From assembly GCF_002204745.1 (NCBI RefSeq), contig NZ_NIRR01000023.1:1-64000 (forward strand): a stretch of DNA of 64,000 nt, written 5' to 3'. A program made the translations under genes and the position numbers. Origin of the DNA: Hymenobacter amundsenii (lineage in GTDB: Bacteria > Bacteroidota > Bacteroidia > Cytophagales > Hymenobacteraceae). Shown in pieces: positions 24,945-33,293 of the stretch (positions are counted from its first letter, which is position 1; every line of letters starts with the position of its first letter). The notes under the pieces were generated by a model, which saw only the letters and a program-made list of their open reading frames with translations, was not told where the DNA came from and ran no database searches.

Positions 24945-26555
24945 ATGCTTTCAAAAACCAGTTTCCTGCTGCTGAGCCTACTCGGCGCCGCCTTGCTCCT
25001 GCTGGCCACCGGCTGCGGCCGCCAATCACCAACGGAGCAACCCGCCACCCGCCTGCCCCTGGAAGTAACGGAAGCCTCGATAGCCGACGTGCGGCAGGCC
25101 CTACAGCGTGGCGACTGCACCTGCGAGCAGCTGGTGCGGGCCTATCAGGCCCGCATGGCCGCCTACGACCAGCCCACGAAGCTCAACGCCATTGTTGTTA
25201 CCAATCCGGCCGCACTGGAAACCGCCCGGCAACTCGATGCCGAGTTCCGCCGCACCGGCCAGCTGCGGCCGCTGCACTGCACGGCCCTGATTGTGAAAGA
25301 CAACTACAACACGGCCGGCCTGCAAACCACGGCCGGCTCGCTCGCCCTCAAAGGTTTTGCGCCCGATGAGGATGCCACGGTAGTAAAGGCGCTTAAGGCC
25401 GCCGGCGCCATTGTGCTGGCCAAGTCCAACATGGCCGAGTGGGCCTTCAGCCCGATGGTGAGCATCAGCTCGATTGCGGGCGAAACCCGCAACCCCTACA
25501 ACCTGGCGTACGTGCCGGCAGGTTCGAGCGGTGGCACGGCAGCGGCCGTGGCCGCCAGCTTCGGTACGGCGGGCCTGGGCACCGACACCGGCAACTCCAT
25601 CCGTGGGCCTTCGTCGCACAACGCCCTGGTCGGGTTTCGGCCCACGCTCGGGCTGCTGAGCCGGGCCGGTATTGCCCCGCTTTACCTGCGCAACGACACC
25701 GGCGGCCCCATGGCCCGGACAGTGGCCGACGCCACCCGGCTGCTGGAGGCCATGGCCACCGGCCCCGACCCCGCCGACCCCCTGACCAGCTACGGCGCGG
25801 GCAAGCGCCCCGCCCAGGGTTACCTGCCGTTCCTCGACCCCCAGGGCCTAAAGGGTGCCCGCATCGGGGTGCTACGTACGCTCAGTGAGCGGAACCCCGA
25901 CCCGCAGGTGAAGGCGCTGTTTGAGCAGGCTATCATGGATTTGCGCCGGGCCGGCGCCACGGTGGTCGACGTGGAAATACCCGATTTCGAGCGCGTAAGC
26001 GCCGGCCAGTGGTGCTCCGTCTTCAAGCATGACATCAACCAGTACCTGGCCGCGCTGGGCCCGAGCTCGCCCGTGCAGAATATCGACCAAGTGCTGGCCT
26101 CGGGCAAGTACTCGCCCTACATCAAGGAAAACCTGCAGGATGAACTCGCCCACGGCGTGCGCCCGAGCGCTAGCGAAGCCGGCTGCGGCGAGGCCTACAC
26201 CGATCCGCACCGCATTGCCTTTCGGGCGGCCGTAACCGCCGTGATGGACCAGCACCAGGTGGGCGCGCTGGTGTACCCTACCTGGAACAACCCGCCGGCT
26301 AAAATCGGCGACTTTAAGGGCTACCAGGGCGACAACAGCCAGCTGATTGCCCCGCATACTGGACAGCCAGCTTTCACCGTGCCCATGGGTTTCACCTACG
26401 GCCACCTACCCGCCGGCCTGCAGTTGCTGGGCCGCTCGTTTGATGAGCCGCTGCTGATAAAATATGCCTACGCCTACGAGCAGGCCACGCACCACCGCAC
26501 GGCCCCGGCCCGCTTCCCGCCCCTGCCCGCCAAAGCCGCCAAGGAGCCCCGCTAG
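24945..26555 (+). CDS. amidase-family lipoprotein (GatA-like fold)
   Basis: Amidase signature enzyme with the Ser-cisSer-Lys triad: Lys in LIVKDNYN, the cis-Ser and Gly run in PAGSSGGTAAAVAA, and the nucleophile Ser in GTDTGNSIRGPSSHN. A lipoprotein signal (LLLATGC, Cys24) directs it to the envelope, so it is not the tRNA amidotransferase subunit, despite the fold. No gatB or gatC lies nearby. The substrate is probably an amide or peptide amide; many secreted Bacteroidota members are annotated only as amidase. The start ATG gives a complete lipoprotein signal; an upstream in-frame start at 24852 would spoil it. 536 residues is a normal length. Confidence 0.9.
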   Translation: MLSKTSFLLLSLLGAALLLLATGCGRQSPTEQPATRLPLEVTEASIADVRQALQRGDCTCEQLVRAYQARMAAYDQPTKLNAIVVTNPAALETARQLDAEFRRTGQLRPLHCTALIVKDNYNTAGLQTTAGSLALKGFAPDEDATVVKALKAAGAIVLAKSNMAEWAFSPMVSISSIAGETRNPYNLAYVPAGSSGGTAAAVAASFGTAGLGTDTGNSIRGPSSHNALVGFRPTLGLLSRAGIAPLYLRNDTGGPMARTVADATRLLEAMATGPDPADPLTSYGAGKRPAQGYLPFLDPQGLKGARIGVLRTLSERNPDPQVKALFEQAIMDLRRAGATVVDVEIPDFERVSAGQWCSVFKHDINQYLAALGPSSPVQNIDQVLASGKYSPYIKENLQDELAHGVRPSASEAGCGEAYTDPHRIAFRAAVTAVMDQHQVGALVYPTWNNPPAKIGDFKGYQGDNSQLIAPHTGQPAFTVPMGFTYGHLPAGLQLLGRSFDEPLLIKYAYAYEQATHHRTAPARFPPLPAKAAKEPR

Positions 26556-26866
26556 TCGCAGGATTCCTCGTGAATTCCCTCCCGCCGGGATGCACTGGCG
26601 GCGGGAATTACGATTGATAATCAGGGAGATACTGATAAAAATTCACCTAAAATCACAGCTGAATTTCTTATCGTACATGACCGAGGACAGTATCTCGGTA
26701 GAGGTCTGTCACGCGGCATTCATCGTAAACCCGGTTACGATGCTCGGGTACCGTGAGGGCCGCCTCAGGTTTACTTATCTTAGCCCTAACTACCGCCAGC
26801 TCCCCGCTTGTGCGATGGGTGGCACGGGCATAGTAGTTCCCAGTTTATTTCAGCTCCCCCCACGCC

Positions 26867-27556
26867 ATGTGCCCACTGTTCCGTGCTCTGTTGCTGTTTC
26901 CGCTGCTGGCCGGCCTAGCGGGCTGTGCTCAAGAAGTTGACTCCGCGCCCGAAATACCGACCCCGGTGGTGGGTGCGGCCCTGTACCGCGTTACGTTTGA
27001 GGCGAGTTGGAGCGCGAATACGCATGCCGATTTTCCGGCCGGGGCACACTTTTCCGCCATTATCGGGGCCTCGCACCGCGCCGACGGGTTCCTGTTTCGA
27101 CCGGGCCAGCTGGCCAGCCCTGGTATTAAGGACATGGCCGAACGGGGTAATAATACCCGGCTGCGGGCCGAAATCAGTGTTCTGCAAAGCAGCGGGGCCG
27201 CTTTCCGGCTGCTGGAGGGACGCGGCTTCAGCTCGCCCGGCACGGTGGCCGATACCATCCGCCTCGATGCAACCCACCCCCGCTTAAGCTTGGTGACTAT
27301 GATTGCACCGAGCCCGGATTGGTTTGCGGCGCTCGAAGACGAAAACCTGCTCGGCACCGACGGGCAGTGGCTTGCCGAGCGCCGGGTGCCCGCCCGTGCC
27401 TACGACGCCGGCACCGACAGCGGGGCCACCTTCACGGCTCCCGACCAAGTCATGCTGCCAGCCAGCGTGATTGCCCCGCTGCTATTGCCGCCCGCCGCCG
27501 GAACTGCCCCCAATGGTCCTCCGCTAGGCACCTGGCATCTGGAGCGCATCAGATAA
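26867..27556 (+). CDS. Spondin_N-domain lipoprotein
   Basis: Lipoprotein (LAGLAGC, Cys20) followed by a single Spondin_N domain. The recognisable strand order is YRVTFEASWSANTHADFP, GAHFSAIIGASH, ASPGIKDMAERG and the calcium-site-like segment LSLVTMIAPSPDWFAAL. The domain is known from the animal matrix protein spondin and is scattered in bacteria as an exported beta-sandwich, with no established bacterial function. It is monocistronic. The closest thematic neighbour is the CHRD-domain protein at 48.4 kb, since Spondin_N and CHRD proteins often appear together as exported proteins in Bacteroidota. Confidence 0.88.
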   Translation: MCPLFRALLLFPLLAGLAGCAQEVDSAPEIPTPVVGAALYRVTFEASWSANTHADFPAGAHFSAIIGASHRADGFLFRPGQLASPGIKDMAERGNNTRLRAEISVLQSSGAAFRLLEGRGFSSPGTVADTIRLDATHPRLSLVTMIAPSPDWFAALEDENLLGTDGQWLAERRVPARAYDAGTDSGATFTAPDQVMLPASVIAPLLLPPAAGTAPNGPPLGTWHLERIR

Positions 27557-27693
27557 GTTGCTGCGCCGCGCGCGAAATGCGCCCTGCTGGTTTTTAGATA
27601 GACGTACGGACCGCAAGTCTTGTTAGCTTACGGCCCGTAACCGGGTTCGCCGCGTAAGCAGCCTAGCACCTGAGCCAAAAGTCGGGCTGCTCA

Positions 27694-27707
27694 GAATATT
27701 AATATTC
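27694..27707. promoter_or_regulatory. 14-bp AT palindrome upstream of the hybrid kinase
   Basis: GAATATTAATATTC is a perfect palindrome within the 300-nt gap before the hybrid kinase. It could be an operator. The rest of the gap shows no gene and no clear promoter. Confidence 0.35.
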
Positions 27708-27859
27708 CTAACAACGAAAAGGTGGCACCTTACGTCATAGGCCGAGGAAGGCAGCACATATGCTTACGCTATGTCATATATTAGCTACAGTGCAAAGCAC
27801 TTCCTCTCTCAACCACAAATACCTAAGCGCTTGCCTTCTTGGCCGGTGAACCTGCCACG

Positions 27860-30367
27860 ATGAAGGAAAGCGAAAAAAAGTCTCAGCGCTTAGTGAAAGC
27901 CAAGCCCGATTCTGTGATTAGGGTTGACGCTGCTGCGGACAATATCCTCGCGACCAACGAGGCTGCCGCCACGCCGGTGAGCGAGGCGGGCGAAAAAAAC
28001 TGGGCAACCGAGCTCAGCATCGCCAATAAAGAACTGGCCTACCAAAACGACGAGAAGGAAAAACGGGCCCAGGAACTGCTCATTGCCAACACCGAGCTGG
28101 CGTTCCAGAACGACGAGAAAGAGAAGCGCGCGGCCGAGCTCCTCGTGGCCAACAAGGAGCTGGCTTTTCAGAACGACGAGAAGGAAAAGCGGGCCCAGGA
28201 GTTGAGCGTGGCCAACATTGAGCTGGCGTTCCAGAACGACGAGAAAGAAAAACGGGCCGCTGAGCTGGTCATTGCCAACAAAGAACTGGCCTTCCAGAAC
28301 GACGAGAAGGTGAAGCGGGCGGCCGAACTGCGCGTGGCCAACTACGCCCGCGGGCTGATTGAGGCCAGCCGCGACCCGCTCATGACCATCAGCCCGGAGG
28401 GGAAGATTACGGACATGAACCGGGCCACGGTGCACGTTACCGGCCGGGACCGGGACCAGCTGCTCGGCTCCGATTTCTTTGTGTATTTCACCGACCCGCA
28501 GATGGCGCGCGAGGTGTATCAGGAAGTGTTTGCCAAGGGTACCGTGGCCGATTCGCCCCTGACACTGCGCCACAAAGACGGCAAGCTGACGGATGTGCTT
28601 TTCAACGGCTCGGTGTATAAGAACGACGAGGGCCGGGTGATGGGCGTGGTGATTGTGGCCCGCGACGTAACCGAGCAGAAACGCATTGCCACCGAACTGA
28701 TTGAGGCCCGGTTTGCGGCCGAACGCGCCACCGTGCGGGCCGAAGAAGCCCAGGCCAAAGCCGAAAGTGCCACCGGCATTGCCGAAGACGCGGTGAAGGC
28801 CAAGCAGCAGTTTCTCAGCAACATGAGCCACGAGATTCGGACGCCCATGAACGCCATCATCGGCTTTACGAAGGTGGTGCTCAAAACCGAGCTCACCGAC
28901 AAGCAGAAGCAGTACCTGACGGCCATCAAGCTCAGCGGCGACACGCTCATTGTCCTTATCAACGACATTCTGGACCTGGCCAAAGTCGATGCGGGCAAGA
29001 TGACCTTTGAGCAGATTCCGTTCAAGCTCGCGGCCTCGGTGGCGGCCATGGTGCACTTGTTCGAAACCAAGACTCAGGAGAAAAATCTGGCCCTGGTGCT
29101 GGACTACGACGCCAAAATCCCGGAAGTGCTGCTCGGCGACCCGGTGCGGCTGCACCAGATTATCCTCAACCTGGTCAGCAACGCCGTCAAGTTCACGAGC
29201 GAGGGCACCATTACGGTGGGTGTACGGATGCTGGTGCAGGACCCGGAAAAAGTAATTCTGGAGTTTGCCGTTACCGACACCGGTATTGGAATTGAGGAAG
29301 ACAAGCTGGACTCCGTGTTCGACGATTTCCAGCAGGCCACCAGCGGCACGAGCCGCCTGTACGGCGGCACGGGACTAGGCCTGGCCATCGTCAAGAACCT
29401 GGTGGAGCCCCAGGGCGGCACCATCAGCGTGAAAAGCCGGGTGGGCGTCGGCTCAACCTTCAGCTTTATTCTGAGTTTCGACAAAACCACCGAAAAGGCC
29501 GACGCCGAGTCGGGCCTGAGCGTGGAGCTGGAAACCGGGTTTCAGGACGTTAAGATTCTGGTGGTCGAGGATATTGCCCTCAACCAGCTGCTGATGAAAA
29601 CGCTGCTCGAGGACTTCGGCTTCGCAATGGAGGTGGCCGGCAACGGCCGCATAGCCCTCGAAAAGCTGCGCACCACCCGCTACGACATCGTGCTCATGGA
29701 CCTGCAGATGCCGGTCATGAACGGCTTCGAGGCCACCGAACACATCCGCAATGAGTTGGGCCTGAGCGTGCCCATTATTGCCCTTACGGCCGACGTGACG
29801 ACGGTGGACGTGGAGAAGTGCCGGGCCGTGGGCATGAACGACTACATCTCCAAACCCATCGACGACAAGCTGCTCTACAGCAAAATCATTAAGTACCTCA
29901 AGCAGCCCGGCAGCGGCCTGCCCGCACTGGCACCCGCCACCGCCGCCCCAGCCGCTCCGGCCCTTACCTGCGTCAACTTCGACTACTTGAAGCGCATCAC
30001 CAAGAGCGACGCCCGCATGGCCGAAATGATTGGCCTTTACCTGCAGGAAATTCCGCAGTTGGTGCAAATCATGAAAAAGGCCATTGCCGAAAAGGACTGG
30101 ATTGCGCTCAAGCTGGCCACGCATTCCGTCATCCCTACCTTTGCCACGATGGGCATGGACCAGGAGTTTGAGGACATCACCAAGTCTATTCAGGCCCTGG
30201 CCGTGAGCCTGATAGCAGTGGGCGACGGGGCCAGCCGCGAAACCATGACGGGCCTGCTAGCCTTGTTTTCGCAGATAGAAACTGCCTGCGCCCAGGCCGC
30301 CCGGGAACTGGAAGAAAAGCTGCTCGCCCTCTCCCAAAGCCTCGCCCAGGCCCAGGCAACGAAGTAG
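27860..30367 (+). CDS. soluble hybrid histidine kinase with coiled-coil repeats, PAS, receiver and Hpt
   Basis: Cytosolic phosphorelay protein with no membrane helix. Residues 51-155 are five exact-length 21-residue repeats (ELxxANxELAFQNDEKEKRAx, three heptads each). A PAS domain (about 165-272), a linker coiled coil and HisKA with H324 (MSHEIRTP) follow. The ATPase domain spans about 425-540, with N box NLVSNAVKF, G1 DTGIG and G2 GTGLGLAIV. The receiver (565-680) has D614 in LMDLQMP, and an Hpt domain (705-835) has H755. In the Hpt motif the Lys usually found three residues after His is replaced (THSVIPTFATMG). I start at the ATG before KESEKK; a TTG at 27839 is in frame. There is no cognate output gene adjacent. 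Confidence 0.93.
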   Translation: MKESEKKSQRLVKAKPDSVIRVDAAADNILATNEAAATPVSEAGEKNWATELSIANKELAYQNDEKEKRAQELLIANTELAFQNDEKEKRAAELLVANKELAFQNDEKEKRAQELSVANIELAFQNDEKEKRAAELVIANKELAFQNDEKVKRAAELRVANYARGLIEASRDPLMTISPEGKITDMNRATVHVTGRDRDQLLGSDFFVYFTDPQMAREVYQEVFAKGTVADSPLTLRHKDGKLTDVLFNGSVYKNDEGRVMGVVIVARDVTEQKRIATELIEARFAAERATVRAEEAQAKAESATGIAEDAVKAKQQFLSNMSHEIRTPMNAIIGFTKVVLKTELTDKQKQYLTAIKLSGDTLIVLINDILDLAKVDAGKMTFEQIPFKLAASVAAMVHLFETKTQEKNLALVLDYDAKIPEVLLGDPVRLHQIILNLVSNAVKFTSEGTITVGVRMLVQDPEKVILEFAVTDTGIGIEEDKLDSVFDDFQQATSGTSRLYGGTGLGLAIVKNLVEPQGGTISVKSRVGVGSTFSFILSFDKTTEKADAESGLSVELETGFQDVKILVVEDIALNQLLMKTLLEDFGFAMEVAGNGRIALEKLRTTRYDIVLMDLQMPVMNGFEATEHIRNELGLSVPIIALTADVTTVDVEKCRAVGMNDYISKPIDDKLLYSKIIKYLKQPGSGLPALAPATAAPAAPALTCVNFDYLKRITKSDARMAEMIGLYLQEIPQLVQIMKKAIAEKDWIALKLATHSVIPTFATMGMDQEFEDITKSIQALAVSLIAVGDGASRETMTGLLALFSQIETACAQAARELEEKLLALSQSLAQAQATK

Positions 30368-30516
30368 CAATCCTATTCGGGCGAAGCCTTGCGCAACAAT
30401 CGGCCGTTTCGAACCGGCAGAAAGCCGGTCTGAGACTTTAGGAACGACAGGGAAGCAGTGACGCCGGCGCGTAGAAGCAGCGCGCGCAGAAGAAGCGAGC
30501 AGCGCAGGAGCAGAAA

Positions 30517-31686
30517 TCAGGGGTTAAGGGCTCCCAGCACGCGCTTAATTAGCTCGTTGGGACTGCCGTTGTGCCAGCGCCACACCACCACCAGGTCGTG
30601 CTCAGGGTCGACCCAGATGGTGTTGGAGCCCGCGCCTAGGGCGGCGTAACTAGTGGCCGGGGCATCGGGCCAGGATTTCTTCTCGGTGTTGAGCCACCAC
30701 AAATAGCCGTAGTCGGGCCCGACGGGGCCGCGCGCGGTGGCCTGCCGCACCCAGTCAGACGACACAATTTGGCGGCTGCCCCAGCGGCCTTGGCGCAGCA
30801 GCAGGTAGCCGAAGCGGGCCTCGTCGCGGGCGCTGATGCGCAGCCCGCCGCCCCAGCGCGTGCCGCCGCTCACCGAGGGCATGGCCTGGCCGTTCACGGT
30901 GGCCACGGCGTTCGGGTAGGGCACCCACTGCCAAGACGTCGATGCGCCGATGGGGTCCATTATTTCCTGTTTGAATACGACTGGCAGCGGCTTTTGCCAC
31001 AGGCGCAGCAACGACAGGGCGAGGCGGTTGATACGCACGTCGTTGTATTCGTAATACGTGCCCGGTGCCTGGAGCGTCCGGGGCTTCCGCTCGCCTTTGC
31101 CAAATGCTGCGGGGCCAACGAAATCGGCATTCTTCCCCCACAGCTCGCCTTCCCACTCGCTGGTTTGGCGGGCGTGGTGCTCCCAGGTAATGAGGCGGTT
31201 ATGAGCGGAGTCGTAGCCGCCGTCGTGCACGTATTGGGCCACGGGGTCATGAATATCCTGGATGAGGCCGCGGTCGAGGGCAATGCCCAGCAGAGTCGAC
31301 AGCACGCTTTTAGCCACGCTGTAGGTGGGGTCGGCCCGCTCGGTATCGCCCCACTCGGCCACGATGTAGCCGTGCCGCAGCACCAAGCCGTTGGTGGCGG
31401 CCCGGCTGGTGGGCATCGGCCCCAGTAGCTTGCCGAAAATCTCCTCCTGGGTGGAGAAATCGGGCGTCATCTGGGTGGTTTCCTGCGTCTGGGCGAAAGC
31501 CACGGCCTCGGCCAGGCGGCTCCCGTCGAAACCAGCGGCGGCCGGACTCTGGCGCTGCCAGGCGGTGCCGGCCGCCGGGAAATACGTGCTGCTGCTGCTG
31601 CTGCCGTCGGCAGCGCCGGGCACAACCGGACGGGTGCAGGCGACCATTGCTGGTAGGGCCAGCCAGAAAAGTAGTTTTTGAAGCAT
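30517..31686 (-). CDS. serine hydrolase, class C beta-lactamase-like lipoprotein
   Basis: Lipoprotein signal ending ALPAMVAC (Cys17), then a beta-lactamase/D-alanyl-D-alanine carboxypeptidase fold. The SxxK motif is YSVAKSVLS, the second motif resembles Y-x-N in YYEYNDVRIN, and a late W-x-N/H region contains GAGSNTIWVDPEHDLVVVW. It is most similar to the broad EstB/AmpC-like esterase-peptidase group, so resistance to beta-lactams should not be assumed. The preferred ATG starts MLQKLLF; the upstream ATG adds 14 residues before the lipoprotein signal. A TACCTTAG element on the minus strand (31753-31760) is a weak -7 candidate. The preceding 150 nt after the kinase hold nothing clear. Confidence 0.88.
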   Translation of the reverse strand: MLQKLLFWLALPAMVACTRPVVPGAADGSSSSSTYFPAAGTAWQRQSPAAAGFDGSRLAEAVAFAQTQETTQMTPDFSTQEEIFGKLLGPMPTSRAATNGLVLRHGYIVAEWGDTERADPTYSVAKSVLSTLLGIALDRGLIQDIHDPVAQYVHDGGYDSAHNRLITWEHHARQTSEWEGELWGKNADFVGPAAFGKGERKPRTLQAPGTYYEYNDVRINRLALSLLRLWQKPLPVVFKQEIMDPIGASTSWQWVPYPNAVATVNGQAMPSVSGGTRWGGGLRISARDEARFGYLLLRQGRWGSRQIVSSDWVRQATARGPVGPDYGYLWWLNTEKKSWPDAPATSYAALGAGSNTIWVDPEHDLVVVWRWHNGSPNELIKRVLGALNP

Positions 31687-32001
31687 AGGAAGCAGCCGCA
31701 AATCGGAGCCGGAGGGCAAATCAGCCACCGAATCCGGGATTAAAAGATGTGCCTAAGGTAGTGCATGCGGCCGGGCTATGTCGCCGCCGCCGCTAGCGGG
31801 CAGCCCACCGGGGCTAGTTCGCCGAAGTAGTCAAACAATATCCGCTCAACCCAGAAAGCCGCACGCAAAGGCAGCGGCAGTGTAGTAACCATATAGGCGA
31901 GCGGTCAGGTCACGGTCGGGCCTGTTGAAGTAGCGGCGAATGGTAGTTCAGCGGGGCCAGGATTAGGCCTCGCGGCCGCTCGGCCGTTACGCCCCAGGCC
32001 C

Positions 32002-32009
32002 TATCTTTG
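32002..32009 (+). promoter_or_regulatory. TATCTTTG -7 element
   Basis: Exact TAnnTTTG match 22 nt before the ATG of the TIGR02117 gene. It overlaps an in-frame TTG, so that upstream codon cannot be the true start. Confidence 0.6.
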
Positions 32010-32030
32010 CCGGCCCTCACCCGTTGCTTT

Positions 32031-32690
32031 ATGTCCGCTTTCGTGGCCTTTGTACTGTTGCTGATGACCGGGGCTTTGGTACCGGTGAACCGGCAGTTTC
32101 GGCCCACACCGGGCGGGGTGCCGGTATTCGTGGTATCCAACGGCACCCACACCGACTTGCTGCTACCCACCCGCGACCCGCAAACCGGCCACGACTGGTT
32201 TCAGGAACTGGGCCAGCCTGGCCTCACGGCCCGGTTTGGCCGCGCGCCCTACGTGGGGTTCGGCTGGGGCAACGAGGGCTTTTTTCTGGGTTCGATGGGC
32301 GGCCGCACGCCGGGACTGGGGGCCGTAGCGCGGGCCCTTTTTCCGTCGAAAACCCTGGTACACGTCAGCTTCTACCGCGCCACGCCCGACTCGGGGGCTT
32401 ACGTAGTACCGTTGCGGTTGTCGGCCGCCCAGTACGCGCACCTAGTGGGCCATGTGCGGGCCGCGCTGGCCGCCCCCGACTCGGTGGGCGCGCGGCCACT
32501 GCGCCAGGCGGCAGGCTACGGGGGGGCCGACTTTTTCTTCCGGGCCCGGGGCCGCTACCATGCCCTGCGCACCTGCAACGACTGGACTACCCGGGGCCTA
32601 CGCCGGGCTGGGGTGCGGGTACCGCTCAAATCGCCGCTGGCAGCACCTGTTCTATTTCAAGCTCGCCAAAACAGCAGATACCCTCGTTAA
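32031..32690 (+). CDS. TIGR02117 / DUF2459 family protein
   Basis: Conserved family of unknown function. The N-terminal membrane or signal segment (AFVAFVLLLMTGALVPV) is followed by the signature VVSNGTHTDLLLP, WGNEGFFLGS and a Cys-containing late block (ALRTCNDWTTRGLRRAGV). The H-T-D and late C-N-x-W/T positions hint at a Cys-His hydrolase-like fold related to NlpC/P60-type enzymes, but this is inference. Length 219 residues matches the family. The start is fixed by the promoter just upstream. Divergent from the serine hydrolase. Confidence 0.85.
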   Translation: MSAFVAFVLLLMTGALVPVNRQFRPTPGGVPVFVVSNGTHTDLLLPTRDPQTGHDWFQELGQPGLTARFGRAPYVGFGWGNEGFFLGSMGGRTPGLGAVARALFPSKTLVHVSFYRATPDSGAYVVPLRLSAAQYAHLVGHVRAALAAPDSVGARPLRQAAGYGGADFFFRARGRYHALRTCNDWTTRGLRRAGVRVPLKSPLAAPVLFQARQNSRYPR

Positions 32691-32823
32691 ATTGAGTTTT
32701 TCACTCGTTTAAATATAATTTACCCACTATAATACTATTTTTTCTTGTTTATCCTCGTAACTCATATCTTCAAAATTTCGCTTTAAGCACCTCAGTAGTG
32801 TGTTCCACCACGAGGTCGGAAAG

Positions 32824-33177
32824 ATGTTGGAAGTTCAGCGCGAGAAATTACCCCAGGCTTATTTGCTTATCCTTTCCGGGACCGTCTGCACGCCCGCCGA
32901 TGAGGAGCCCCTGCACCGGGCCCTGCACCGGGCTAGCCGCACCGGCAAAGCGGCCATCGTCATCGATTTGAGCTTGGTTGAGGTCGTATCGGCAGACATG
33001 GTAGAACTGCTGCTGGCCTATGCCTTCGTGCTCCATGCCCAAGTTCGCCGCCTGATTCTGTGCCATGTACCGCCGGGCAGCCGCTACCGCTTTTTGCACC
33101 TCGACGCCGCTTCCCAGCCCCTGCTGGTGGCCTCCGTGCTCGACGCCATTCACGAAATTAACTTGGCCCGCATCTGA
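32824..33177 (+). CDS. STAS-domain protein (anti-sigma antagonist-like)
   Basis: About 117 residues forming one STAS-like domain. A strand AYLLILSGTVC, the central AIVIDLSLVEVVSADMVELLL (fits the D-L-S-x-V-x-x-V/I-x-S/A pattern around the usual phospho-Ser loop), and a late strand RLILCHVPPG are present. It may sense or relay phosphorylation, but no anti-sigma kinase or phosphatase lies nearby. I start at MLEVQRE; an in-frame GTG 24 nt upstream is possible. A hairpin begins on its stop codon. The 130 nt upstream are AT-rich with no clear -7 box. Confidence 0.6.
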   Translation: MLEVQREKLPQAYLLILSGTVCTPADEEPLHRALHRASRTGKAAIVIDLSLVEVVSADMVELLLAYAFVLHAQVRRLILCHVPPGSRYRFLHLDAASQPLLVASVLDAIHEINLARI

Positions 33178-33222
33178 TTTGCTCCGGCGGCTGGCTGAGG
33201 GGCCGCCGCCGGAGCAAATCAG
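33174..33222. terminator. 18-bp perfect hairpin after the STAS gene
   Basis: CTGATTTGCTCCGGCGGC (33174-33191) pairs exactly with 33205-33222 across a 13-nt loop. The stem includes the STAS stop codon. No T-tract follows, so it may act by RNA stability or be bidirectional. Confidence 0.6.
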
Positions 33223-33293
33223 AAAGAATCGGAATAAATCCGGGGAAAGCACGAATTTTACGGCCGTATTCCCGCATTCCGATTTCTGCCCCG

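Noticed and set aside
28010..28324. Regular 63-bp repeats that could suggest a CRISPR array
   Set aside because: They are in frame, encode a coiled coil, have no spacers and lie inside a kinase gene.
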